This document shows positions 12,801 through 25,300 of a DNA stretch of 64,000 nucleotides, in pieces. A program made the translations under genes and the position numbers. The notes beneath the pieces are model-generated. The model saw only the letters and a program-made list of their open reading frames with translations, did not search any database and was not told the origin of the DNA. Within the stretch, counting starts at the first letter, position 1, and each line of letters starts with the position of its first letter. The stretch spans positions 17,011-81,010 of the forward strand of contig VUYV01000509.1 in the NCBI GenBank assembly GCA_008711295.1, read 5' to 3'. This DNA comes from Anarhynchus alexandrinus. Taxonomy: Eukaryota; Chordata; Aves; Charadriiformes; Charadriidae.

Positions 12801-15800
12801 ATGAATTGCTAGCTACAAGTCTCAAACTACCACAAAGTACCAGAGGAGTTTATGGTAGCACTCAAGTTAACCAGATTACCACAGATAGATGCTGCACATC
12901 ACAAATTACCAGAACCATACAGTGCATATTTGTTTTTAGCTTTGAGCAACCAACTTCCTAGATTTTTCAATATCTTGCTTTCTTAATATATTTCTTGCCA
13001 CAGTCTATGGCCTTTGAAAGGACCAAAGCTGTCCACATTCTCCATTGAGCTGTTGTGATCTCTCACTCTCTTACTTTGCCTGGGCATCTTTTGCTGTGTG
13101 CAAAGACTCTACAGCAGGAATATACAACTGTAAAGTAAAAGCAATTATTTATTGACGAAGATGGCTGCAATATAATGAGGCTAGTGTGTTCACTATTCCC
13201 TTAGTATTGCACCGCCATTTCATGACTGAATTCCTCCCAGGGCCTCCCACTTCGTCCCGCTCTTGCTGGCCAGTAGTCCTGGTTTTGTTCACGCTGTGCC
13301 TGGCGTTGCTGATGGCACTGGTGACCCTCGCAGTTTTACGTAAGTACTAATGCATTTCTGTTTGCTGGGGTGCTCAAGCTACTGAACAATATCAGACTGA
13401 CATGTCCTTCAGGTGCGATTTCTGGTTCAGCTGAGAACAGGCAACCAGGAAAATCAGATATTTTCCCTTGCTGCAGCATCTTTGTCCTCTTCTCAATGTG
13501 ATGAGGCTAGAAATGAGCAACATGGAGGGGAGCTGGAAAGGGGTGGAGCAGGAGACTCACTGCTTGCTCTGGCTGCCATTGTCTGGTCTCCTAAGAACTG
13601 TATCCGTATTTCTGCTGTACTGCCTAATGATGGAGTGAATTTCTCTTTGATAATGCTGGACCTGAAGGGAAGGGAAAAGCTTTGTGTCACAGTAAACAGG
13701 TTGTGCCCATTACCTCCCATCAGCAACAGTTCCACTGCAATCCAGAATGGAACTTCACATTTTTAGGAAAAAAGCACAGCCTGGAAACGCACATAAGAGA
13801 TACACAATGGAAATATATGATAAAAAGTAACACTTTAATTTTGTTGTTCACTCATAGCCAAATAGTAAGAAATCCACTATGCAAATGTTCTCAGCAGCCC
13901 TTACATGCAACTGTTCAGAGAGGAATAACATTTATCCCAAATGGTTTATTTATCCTTAATGATCTTCTAAGACATTCCCCATCTGTGTCCCACCCTTTCT
14001 GAGGAACAGCACTGGAAAATGTCTTATTGTGAATTTCAGTTTTCCAGATTTCCAAGGACTACGGGACACAACTTAGAGATCTCAACATAACAAAGAATGA
14101 GCTGCGCACAAATTTCTCAAATATGCTGCAAGCAATAGGAAATCAGCTGTGCTTGGAAGGGCAAAAAAACTTTAAAAATAATGGTAAATTATATGTCTTC
14201 TATGTCTACTCAGGTCTGTCTCCTCAGGTGAGCTGGTGTCTTCTCAGACGTGACCACCTAGAAAGTAGGCAATGAGCATGTCTGCCTCATGCAGCGCCTG
14301 GAGAGAGGCAGCCAGCCTGGCCATATGTGCACTGGTGTGGGACCTGGCAGTGATACCAGGGTTTCAGGATTTAGTTTCCATAAGAAAAGGGTTCTGTGGG
14401 GTGCCTTCTGGACATGCCAGGTCCCATCAGCACTATTTCAGGGATCTCTACAACATGCTCATCTGCATCTAATAGACAATTTCACAGTGGTGCCTGAGAA
14501 TTAAACAACTTACTGCATTCTTTGTGAACAGCATTCCACACGCAGGACAGAGTGTACTGACCCCAGGTAAGACAGGAAACTCCTAAAGTCATAAGTGATG
14601 TGTGATGAAGCATAGCTAAACCTGTCTGGGAGTTCACTCCTTGTCTCCTGATGGTGTACAGTGCAGGGCTGTTTCTGAAATTAGTTTGCAACATCTCGGT
14701 TATTTAACTGGCATCTGACAATGAGCCAGCCAGAGCAATAGTTCTCTTCAGAAATTATGCTCTAAGGAGTAGGGGCATTGGGCAAAGGGATCCTACTGTG
14801 ACTGTCATTTGTCTGGATATTGTTCCACAGACAGGCTAACTGTCTGGGTCTCCCTTTTAGTCAATGAAGAGAAATTGGTAGTGCGAGGATACAAGAAAGA
14901 CACCTGAAATGACAGAAAAAGCATGGATGAGACACTCCTACTTCTGTTCATTGACTAAATGGGAATCGAGATAGGTTGACTCATGTCACCTTTGAAGACT
15001 CCTAAAATTAGGCTAAATAAATCCCATTTGCAACACCTGAACCTCTTCCCAGTGCTAAAGGAATGGGAGAGGTAGGGGGATGATTCCATTTTTATCTCTG
15101 TCATTATCTAAACCCTCTGGAACCACAGTGGCATTTTGAATGAATGAGGGCCACCTCAAACACTCTCAGTCCCTACGGATCTTGTCATCACAGGCCAACA
15201 GTGATGTTCTGTGAGGGAGAGTCTGGGAAGAGAAACGAGGTGATGGTTTTCTTTTTCCAGGCCAGAACTGTGAACTCTGCCCTGTGAACTGGAAGTGGGA
15301 AGGTGGTGATACATGTTACTACCACTCTGAGGAAAAGAAGTCTATGGAACAGAGTCACCAGTTTTGTTCCTCACAAAACTCCACTCTTCTTCTGATAAAA
15401 CAGGCAGCAAAGCTGGTATGGACCGGTTTCTCACTCTGTTTCTCACTCATGGCAGAAGTTCATGCACCCGATCAGCTACTCACCCCACACGTAATTTTCT
15501 TAAATGGCACTGTGAGCAGGAGTTTTGCTACAGTGATTTGGGTGTCCTGGGCAGCACTAAGGCATAGGGCTGGTCACACAAAGTGCGGCCCTTTGAGCCG
15601 CTGCTGGTCAGAGACAGCCCATCTTGCCTCAGCTTGCTGTGGCTGGCTACTTACTGGGACAACTGGTCAAAGCGGGTTCATGGCTGTTTAGTTGTGGGTA
15701 ATGATTTCACTAATTTAACAAGTATTACAGATCCATACAAGGATTTGGTAAGATATTAGTGCAAAAACCTCTTTTAACCTGGCCTCCCCATAGGCAAATC

Positions 15801-18439
15801 ATAGTCCTCCCCATTTTGTAGAAGTTCTTTCTGCAAAAGTGGATCTCGTCTGTTCAATCAAAATTAAAACACTTGGCAGCAAGTTGCTGAAATCTGGCCT
15901 AATCTTCTAGTAAATGAAAACAAATTGAGGTGGGAAGAGAAAATGCGGGTGTAGAGTGAAACAATGCTTTTGCCTCTGGATGCCAGCAGACATATTGGAA
16001 GACTGAAGGCAGGAAAGATGTCCCCAGAGCTAGCAGTCATGGCTAAGCCTGCCTGCTCTCCAGCACTCGACAAAGTGCTTAGTAGCTTAGGGCTACAACG
16101 ATGATTAGGGGATTGGAGCATCTTTCTTATGAGGAAAGACTGAGGGACTTGGGTCTTTTTAGTCTGGAGTAAAGAAGACTTGGGGGTGATCTTATCAATA
16201 CTTATAAATATTTAAAGGGAGGGTGCCAGGGGGATGGGAACAGTCTTTTTTCAGTGGTGCCCAGTGATAGGACAAGAGGGAACAGGCACAAACTTGAACA
16301 CAGGAAGTTCCATCTTAACATGAGGAGGAACTTCTTTACTTTGAGGGTGGCAGAGCAGTGGAACAGGCTGCCCAGAGAGGTGGTGGAGTCTCCCACTCTG
16401 GAGACATTCCAAACCCGCCTGGACGCCATCTTGTGCAACCTCCTGTAGGTGCCCTGCTCTGGCAGGGCGGATGGACTAGATGATCTCCAGAGGTCCCTTC
16501 CAACCCTGACCATTCTGTGATTATGTGAAATGCCAGTTCCCCTCTCCCTGATCTGCAGGCCATAAGGTTTCTCCCAGAAGTAAAGGGGGACAGCTTTATT
16601 CTCACCCTCCCAAATTGATGACAGCAAAGGCTGTGAGGCGCAGTCTATTCTAGCTGCCTTAATCGCAGCATTGAGAGGTATGAGGAAAAAGAGAAAATGC
16701 AGAAGTGCACTGGGAGTGGCAATGATAAGTGAAGGAAGGAAGAGAACAGAAAAATTGAATTCAAATCTTTAGAGATTCCCTCAAGCAGCAGTGAGAAAGG
16801 CAGCATTATTAAAGTTTACATTCTTACCTGTTCTGCTCATAGCATTTTTTAAGGACAGCATATCACTAAATGCTTAACTTTAAGACCTCTTCTACTTGTC
16901 ATGGTGCAGCTTTTGGGAATAAGTTAACGATGCTAGAGCCTAGTGTGAAAGTTCAACAAATCAAACTCAACAGCTCCCTGCAGAGACTTCCTTTTTGCTG
17001 TTGACAAATGCTAAGAACAGAGTAAAGAAGGAGGAATGATTCATGACTAAAGCGGGGAAAACTATTCAGTGTTTCACCCGGGGGGTTTAAATCAGGTTGA
17101 TGAGGCTGATATTGCTCTTCAGAGTGAGAAGTGTATCTATCTTCTCTCCGATTAAAAACAGCTTTACTATACTTTCCCTTGTGATGCTAGGTTTTTCCTC
17201 TAAGTGCAGAACTTGTCTTGATGGGTTAACAATTTGTGTTATTTATGTTCTTTAAGCAATTTCCATCAATGCTTTCAACTTCTGAGCCTAAATATTTATT
17301 TTTAATATCTTCCTGAGTATCTGTTTTGAATTGTGCTTACTCTGCATAGGAATTGGTAAAAACATTTCACAGAAGAGTATACTGGCTTGGATTAACATTT
17401 AGAACTGAACAGAGAGACTGGTATTGGGCGGACAACACAGCTCTTACGAAAGAACAAAAGTCTTGGTAAGTGGGCAGCTTTCCCACGGTACAAAAAGTTG
17501 GTCCTCACCCACACGCAACTCCCAGCTTCTCTGACACAAAGGGCACATCAAACAGCCATCTTTTATGCAGCTTCCTCTGGATTTTGGGTCTCACTTTTTC
17601 ATTTCAGTTTTTTCTTGGCCTTACCCAGAATTGCTTGGAGGGTGATCTATGCGCTATTACTGGGCAAACCCCAGAAAGTTTATTTCCACACTGTAGTTTC
17701 AGATTGATCATAAATGTCATATGTTTCTCTTGTATTGGACATCTTGTTTCAGTGAGGACACAAGGAAAAACTCCAATGGAAAGCTGTTTCATTTCATGCT
17801 TTTTATTTTACACTTTTTTTAATTTTTACATAAGACACTATTTATTCTCTAGAATCTTTTCACTCGGGCTTAGCATGTTGTTTCAGAAATACAATATATT
17901 TTTCTTCTTGCTTTCAAACCTGTTTTGCCAATTTTCCTTTTCATTATTCGGCAGTCTCCTCTATATTTCTGTTGAAACAGCCACTGACACCCTCAGTTGG
18001 TACTCAAGACTTAGTGCTTCTTACTGTCATGTACAAGAAATGGTTTAGGATCCACCCTTAGAGTGTGCTGGGACTGCTTGTTGGCATGTTCAGGACAGGG
18101 TCAACCTCCTGGGATTTGGTGCACGATGTCACTAAATGCTTTATTTCTTTGTTGGGTGTATATATTCTTCATGAAAGCCACATAATTCTTGCAAAGATGG
18201 CTCTTTTTGGAAGGGGCAAGGATGCACCATTTGAATGAAGTGAGATGCAATAATAAATATTTTTCTTTCTTAGGACAGAAGATATAAGCTCCTTCAGAAA
18301 ATGTGGATATTTTTATTATACTGCCATATATAGCACAAGATGTGATGATCAGCATTACTATATCTGTGAAAAGCCCACCATCCAATTACAGCGAGGAAAC
18401 AACCATTGGCGGGACGACTGGTTTGTCAGCCCAAAATGA
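9857..18439 (+). CDS. C-type lectin-like receptor with N-terminal ITIM (CLEC12-like), gene A
   Basis: Six coding exons: 9857-9947, 13241-13339, 14040-14183, 15261-15415, 17350-17465 and 18274-18439. All introns are GT-AG, phases are 1-1-1-0-2, and the product is 256 aa. It is a type II membrane protein. The cytoplasmic tail (1-39) starts [10 protein letters not shown], an ITIM with Tyr7 that would be expected to recruit SHP phosphatases. The transmembrane segment is about 41-63 ([15 protein letters not shown]). The stalk is 64-111, with N-glycosylation sequons NIT and NFS. The long-form lectin-like domain is about 115-235: [25 protein letters not shown], and last-exon cysteines up to YYICEK. 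A 21-residue tail follows. EPN/QPD and WND calcium motifs are absent, so sugar binding of the classical kind is unlikely. The N-terminus and exon plan resemble CLEC12A/CLEC12B, but the lectin domain is closest to neighbouring genes B and C. Exact orthology is not settled. Intron 1 and intron 4 hold CR1 fragments. Confidence 0.85.
11800..12230 (+). mobile_element. Old CR1 fragment in intron 1 of gene A
   Basis: Readable CR1 reverse-transcriptase pieces remain: [12 protein letters not shown] sequence near 11878, the counterpart of the 'IFINDL' segment near 11930, NLGVVADAT near 11993, and [12 protein letters not shown] near 12175. Many stops and frameshifts interrupt it. Both ends are eroded, so the limits are approximate. 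Confidence 0.7.
16088..16530 (+). mobile_element. CR1 3'-end fragment in intron 4 of gene A
   Basis: The sequence starts in the [20 protein letters not shown] part of the CR1 reverse transcriptase, passes through [18 protein letters not shown] and [17 protein letters not shown], and ends in the typical 3' tail 'ggtcccttccaaccctgaccattctgtgatt'-type sequence at about 16493-16525. It lies in the same orientation as the gene, between the first and second lectin exons. Confidence 0.9.
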
Positions 18440-18520
18440 CTATGAGGAGCTAGAAGACATTCTGCAAGGTTGGATTTATTTTATTTTTTTTTATTTTTTT
18501 CCCAGAACTATCACATAAGA

Positions 18521-18526
18521 AATAAA
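18521..18526 (+). promoter_or_regulatory. Polyadenylation signal AATAAA, gene A
   Basis: A canonical hexamer lies 82 nt after the stop codon of gene A and is the first one downstream. This gives a short 3' UTR. Its use is inferred from position only. Confidence 0.5.
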
Positions 18527-19920
18527 TATTTTGGATCAGACCTGTACCATTTTCCTGTTTTCATTCTCTTTTAGACGTATGTAAAATTATCTTCATACTA
18601 AGGAAATGAGCATGGTCACAGGCTCCAGGAGCAACCCGAGTCTGTCATTGCAGATCCAAAACTGCCAAACAATTACTCAGTTTTAACCAACACAAATGAT
18701 GGACAAAATGGCCGGAAGAGATATCCAGGAAAAAAAAGCACAGTGACAAGGCAAGCTTGTAAAGATACTGCTCCTCTGCCAGCATCCATTGATACAGTCC
18801 TAATACCACTTGTCAGTTTGTAACTGTACAGCTGTAACGTAACACAACTGATGAGAATTAAACATTTCCATTTAGAAGACGCTTCTGATGTCTTGTTGAT
18901 CTGACTGCTTTCATATACTAGTAGGCTGGAGTATACCATACACAAACACAGTTATCCTCAGAAGGTGAGACAAAGTCTTCCCAAACTGTATTAATAATCA
19001 TATTTTCTCTGGAGCACAGGGATTCATAGTTCTTGTAAGGACTTGTGCATGTGTCACAGGAGAAGATACCCTTTTAGCTATAAATGTCTAGCTCTCTTCC
19101 ATGCTCTATGGAGCCAGGCTCTTCCTGGCACTGTTGATTCACCTTTTTCTTTTCTTTTTAATTCTCCACCCCACCCCCTGCCCTGTAATAATTCTGCTCT
19201 TCTTTTCTACTTTCCTAATTTTATAATTTTTTTATCTACTGCAAGAGTTATGCTAAGGTTCTGTCAGAGGTATGAACAGAACCTCCTTTTATGTATTTGT
19301 AGGATATTTCCTGGAACACCATACTACTAACTTAATGTGCTGAGCAAGGGTCTACAAACCCAACCATAGTGAAAATGCCCCAAGCAGTGTTAGTGAACAA
19401 AATATTTCCCTCCACGTATCTGTAGAACAATGACAGTCAGGTTGAAATAAGAAATCACAGTCCCATAACAGTGTTTTGATTTGAGCAAAAAGTCCACAAA
19501 TTCCTAGGTTGGTCCCCTCTGGAGACTTGTGTATTCCTTGTGGATTGCATCCCAGATTATTTATTGCGGATCATTTACCACCAGCATAGCAGCCGGGCTG
19601 CTAAAGCATTAGTCATTCCCTTCAAGAGGCTGTTCTAGTGTCTCACTAATCTCAGCACTACACAGCAGTTTCTGATCACCAACATGAACATTTCAGGTGT
19701 TATTTTCAAATACCAATTTCACACTCCAGAAATCTTAGTGGATTTCTCTTCCTCTCCGCTGTTTACATTCACCCCTCTCTAACATAACATCTCCCAGCTG
19801 CTCCTCTCAGTTCTTCTCCTAGCTGTTCCTCCCTTTGGGGGTGAAAATGCAGAGTACTTCTGTCTTGCAGTGCAGACACGGCTCTGGTGACTTCCCAGAG
19901 TGTCTCTCAGCATTCATACC

Positions 19921-20022
19921 ACAGAATCACAGAATGGTCAGGGTTGGAAGGGACCTCTGGAGATCATCTAGTCCGACCCCCCTGGCAGAGCAGGGTCACC
20001 TACAGCAGGTTGCACAGGACAT
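19921..20022 (-). mobile_element. Short CR1 3'-end fragment
   Basis: About 100 bp of the CR1 3' end in reverse orientation: AGAATCACAGAATGGTCAGG, then GTTGGAAGGGACCTCTGG, and the 'atcatctagtcc' segment. It is too short to code for anything. Confidence 0.85.
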
Positions 20023-20240
20023 GAGCTGAGACTGACCGCTCGCCATGCTGACAGGCAGCCACAAGGCTACATCATACCTTCCTGTGGCCTTGATCTTTTG
20101 GGACAATTTACTGCCAGCCCAAAAGCAGTTTCTGCTGCAGCAACTGTACTTGTAACTGTAAATGAAGGTGGGGTTAGGGTACGGTTTCACAGTGCACCAG
20201 AACTAGCTTTTTCTCCTCAAAAAACAATGACTGAAACACC

Positions 20241-20315
20241 AAAAAAAAAAAAAGAAAGAAAGAAAAAAGAAAAAAAAAAAAAAAAAAAAAGAGAAAGAAA
20301 GAAAGAAAGAAAGAA
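20241..20315. repeat. Poly-A / (GAAA)n simple repeat
   Basis: A 75-bp pure A/G tract, mostly A runs followed by regular GAAA units. Reading frames through it are artefacts of the repeat. Confidence 0.95.
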
Positions 20316-22384
20316 TCAACCACAGAGAAGAAAGACAGGAGGCAGTGTCCTACCATTCACTGCAGGCGTTCAGAGTGCTGCAGCAAACAACCTCATCCAG
20401 CAAGGATGAAACTGGCAAAGGTAGTGGTGTAACCAGATAGGGCTTAAGGATGCGCTGACTGTATCCCCTTTTTCCATTGAAAGGAGCTTTTTCTTACAGG
20501 GGAAGAGACACAGAAATGTACTGTTCGTGTATGGGCATTCTTGAATCACAGTTCCGTACAACAGTGTGTTTCCCATGTTTAAATTCCACTCCTTCCCACA
20601 TCCCCCTCAGTGACAGACTCTAGCTAATGCAATTTGAAAGGTCACATCCTGGTTAATAGACACTGTTTTGTCCAGCCTGCTGACAAACATTTGTACACGG
20701 GCTGTGTTCAAATGTAGACCCAAACTTCCTGCCTTAGTTTACCTTTCTTTTCATTTTAGTCTGAAGAAATGAGAAATTTTGCCTGCCCTGGATCTTTGCA
20801 AGTATAGAGAGTGTAATGATGAAGCCCCATCTTACCGCTTTTGTTATTTCTGTTCTTGCAGCAGCATCGGTTTTAAAAGGTGACTAGAATAAAAAAGTGA
20901 TATAATTAACAGACTGGTTATTGAATTGAGAGCTATCAAAATAATGCAAGAAAGTTATTTTACCTCCTGTTTCCTCTGCAGAAGTAAAATCAGGTTGGAG
21001 AAAGGTTTCCCCAAAGGTGATTCATTACATGCTTGAGAAGCTGCTGCTAAGACTGAAGAGGTTACTGTCATGAAAACTTGCAATGAAATTCAGTATCACA
21101 GACACACTTGATTCCCAGTTATCTGCAGAAAAGCCCTTTTCACACTAAGGTGCCGACATACAGTTTTCAGACCCGATAGACAAGTATTTTTGGACCGTAT
21201 TTAGCATGAGGTTTTTACGAGGATATTGTGGATACACCACGAATACACAGTGCCTGCTACTCCTCGTGTGCCTCTCTGTGTAACAAAACTGACTGTAAGC
21301 ACCCATTCCTCTCAACTTTTCCATCAGGCCTTCTCTTTGCATACAGGTAAGATACAACGCAAGAAATACATGCAGCCAGAGATACTTCTGCTCTGAAAAC
21401 ATCTATTATCTGCACAGCAAGGTGGGAAGAACAGACCAGTCATTACAGCATATTTCCAGTCTGTTGATATTATTTTGCAAATGGGACACTCTGAACTTTA
21501 CACACAGAGCAGGAAGACCTACCAGAGAAATTCCTCTCTCACACAATTTCCTTCTAACTCACCCTGTCACCATGACGTAACTCATCATGTCTGGGCAAGT
21601 GCTCTTTTAAGCAGAGCTGGTTACTGAAGATATTTAAGAACTACAGCTCAGCCCTGGAGCAAGGCACTGCAGAGAGCTAGAGATGGGGAGTGAGGATGGA
21701 TAAGCCACTTCTGCACAGTGACTTCTGCGTACAGTGCAACAGCAGAGAGGTCCTCAGTGCAGTCTGGTCTTTCTCTGACACAGGCTAAGTGGTTGTTTGG
21801 CTTGAATCCTGCCAACCTCCTGGCCTTACCATCCTTTCAGCTCAGCTTTTCCCCTTCTAGCATTTATTTCAGTGAATTTTTGTAAAACAATTTCATTTTT
21901 CATTTATTTTATAACAGTGTACAGAAATGCAACCTATTGCTTTCTGTGCAGCTGTTGTGTTGTATTTGTGCCCTGATACATGAACAGAAATCTTTCATAC
22001 CTTAACTCATAACAGCAACTATTTCTAGAGCATCTTAATTTAAGGAGGTAGAAAATCCTGACGTTTGCTGTTTTTACAGGGTCCAATCAGGTGGATAGTT
22101 AAATAAAACAGTCTTAGGTTCTAACCGGGAACTCGGACTCCCAGTCTTCGCATTCAGGAAGAAAACACCCGTCCTTGACAGTGCCACTTTAACTCCTTAA
22201 CTTGCTTTCAATATGTTACACTTTTACTATGACACAGTAATCAGAGCAGAGCCAGCTTCCTCCATGGTTTCACTGGAAATGATGAAATGTGAACCATTCC
22301 CATTGCCCCAGCATTGGTCTCACTGTAGCATGCCCCTACTCCCAAAGTACTCCTACTGCAGGAAAGAAGTGTGACGAGCTGGAG

Positions 22385-25300
22385 ATGGAGGATGAGGAAG
22401 GCTACACTGCTTTAAATTTACGACCCACAGCTTCAGTTATTACTTCTGGATATTCAAGCAGCAACAAATGTTCTACATTTAAAGCTCCGGCCAGTTGTGT
22501 CAGAGTAGACAGTAAGTACAGATGGAAATTAGCTTTTCTACCTAAATCGGGGCATAACTTGAATTTATGTTGAGTCACGTTGATTGCTTTATAATCCTTC
22601 TAAACTTTACAGTATATTCTTAGATAAATGTTCAAGAAACAACAGAGAGAATAATCATAATGGAGACTTGTGTACTATAGTTTATGATCATAGATGATAT
22701 TTTTTCCGAAGCTTATCTTTACTCCAATTATTTTTTCCATTTACTTCAACACAGAAGACAAATTCCACCTTTCTATAGATATTTTTTTTTATTTTGGTAC
22801 GACTCATTTATTACAGCAGGGCACTACAAGAGATGAAGGCATTATATCAGATAATGAAGGCCTTGGAAATGGAAGCAGTTTCCTCAGCTATGGGGAGTAG
22901 AAAGGTGCCCTGTTTATCAGTCGTAATAGTGAATGTAAGCTCTGATAAGAATATGTGTTTTTATTTGTTTATACTCAAAGTTTTTCTATAAACAAGCTGA
23001 GTGTTAACTAAGGTAGTGGATTGTGCCTGTGGAATGCCTGAGACTATAAAATGATGACTTGAGTACTGTTGCTGAGGCTAAGAAATTCACCAGGTGGCTT
23101 TTGTGTGAAATAAATATCATTGCTGCTGTTTTCAGGTTGGGCAGAGTAGACAAAGACTAAATTAACATCACTCTGGTGCTGTCTGGAAAAGATCTAGGGC
23201 TATCTATTGAGAATGACCGCTTGACAGGAAGGATGGAGGAGAAGCTGTTGAGAAGCAGTAGCCAGAAAACCAAGGATAAAATATGAGTGAGTGTGATCCA
23301 GGGGCAGAGCTTCCTGGAAAGAAACAGGTTGACAAGCTCAGAAAACTCTTAAAATGGCCTTTTGATATGCACAGAGAACAGGTAAAGTAGATAGACTTAT
23401 GACCAAATCTGGTAGGGAGAGACCTCTGTAGTTCATCTTTTCCAGTCTTTTGCTCAGAAGGACTAGCTCTAAACTTTGATCAAGTTGCTCAGGGCCTTGT
23501 CCACTTGAGTTTTGGAAATGTCCAGGGATGGAGATCTAACAGCCTCTCTGGGCACTTGTTCCAGTGCTGAAAGTGAAGAATTTTTTTTCCTCACATCTAA
23601 ATGGAAGTTTCCCAGATGCAACTTGTGACTGTTGTATTGTGTCCTTTTGCTGTGCCTCTCTGAGAAGAGTCTGGCTCCATCCATAAAGCCCTTTTAGGTA
23701 GTAGAGGACTGAAATTAGGTCCTCCCTTATCCTCTTCTCCAGACTAAACAAGCCTAGGTCCTTCAGCCTCTCTATAGGTCCCTGACAAAGTCAGTGTTTC
23801 TCTGCTGGACTCTCTGCAGTTAGATGACATCTCTGGTGAACTGGAAAGCTCAACACTGGACACAGTACCCCAGATGTGGCTTCACAACTGTCAAGTAGAG
23901 TGGAACAATCACTTCTCTCAAACTGCTGGCAGCAGTCTGGCCAATGCAGCCCAATGCAGCTGGTCAGCTTTCACTGCCACAAGGGCACACTTGAGGACTC
24001 ATGTTCAACTTGTCCACCAGGACCCCGAAGCACAGCTGCTTTCTAGTCAGTCAGTCCCCTACCTATGCTGGTGCATGTAGTTGTACTGTTACAGGTGCCA
24101 GACTTCACACTCGCCTTTGTTCAGCTGTTGCACTTACAGCTCATTCCTAGGATTTTTAGGTCCCTTTAAAAGGAAGCCTTACCCTCTGGCATATCAGTCA
24201 CCATCCAAAAGTGGTGTCATCTGCAGTCTATTCAAATTACCTTAACCAGCGAGGGTTGGGTCATCTCCCTTAATTTTGGCTATGTAAGTTTTAGTTGCCA
24301 AGTCTATGTGGACTTCTAGGCACCTCTGGAGGGTGTTTGTTCTCACCTAACAAAAGGTTAGCTCCCTGGAGGTGCTTGCTCTGATGTACTGGACTTCAGT
24401 AAAATACTTGATGTGTGTAATACTTTTCAATTAACCTGAACACTCTAAAATAGATATGAAAGAGTATTTCAGAAAATTACAGAGCACTGCTTCCCAAAAG
24501 GGAAAAATGCATGCATATATATATATATATATATNATATATATATACACATAAAAGAAAAGATTTAAATCGGGGGATAGTCAGCTGTAAAATTCTGGAGA
24601 ACTATATTCCTGATTAGACATTGAACCACCATGGAAATTCGGAGAAAGAGCCTGAAGAAAGATGCACAGTCTAACATTCAAATATTGCAATCATTTAGAA
24701 ATCCCAGTCACAGGTTCTAGAAGCAATTATCCAAAGCTAGATGGTAACTTTTCTGTTTCAAGGTGGAGGAATCTTAGAGATTGTTTTATTATCTCCAGGA
24801 CTGCAGGAACCGCAAAATCTAATCTGGTTACCTGTCTCATAAGAAGAAGTTTTATTTTAAAACACTACAGCCACAGTTAATACATATTCTCAGTGGAGAA
24901 ATAGATATTTTCTCAAAATGACTCGAGGAAACTCAGAACAGTCATAACGAATACTGCAGTAAGAAAAAAAAAGCTCTGCAAAAGGTATAAATGTGAACTG
25001 GTGTTGTCAGAGAGGAGGTAATACCACTGCGTGGTGAGGAAAACTAGGTTTTTTTTGTTGCTGAATGGGTTTTTTGTTTGTCTCAGGAGCCTCTCCCTCG
25101 TCATCCGTATGGCAGCCAGTGGCCTTTACTCTCCTCGGGTTGTGCCTGGTGCTGCTGACGGGGCTGGTAGCCCTGCTGGCCCTGTGTAAGTACTGTAGTG
25201 TCTGGACCTACAGCTGTGCGAGTGAATTCCAGCTGTACAACTACTTCTCATCCCAGAAAATTGTCCCTGTTCCCCCCTGTTCTTCCAACGGAAATAGTAC

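Larger units (their letters stand above)
18527..22384. other. Intergenic region between genes A and B
   Basis: No exon with lectin motifs and no other gene could be supported here. The region holds a short CR1 tail (19921-20022) and a long A/G simple repeat (20241-20315). A possible non-coding first exon of gene B could end near 22360, where a 'ctactgcag' acceptor-like sequence precedes its coding start, but this is only a guess. Confidence 0.4.

Noticed and set aside
15641..15691. Trp/Gly-rich stretch after lectin exon 1 of gene A as a possible extra lectin exon
   Set aside because: It is simply intron read-through in the open frame; no acceptor or conserved lectin pattern is present, and the real next exon is at 17350.
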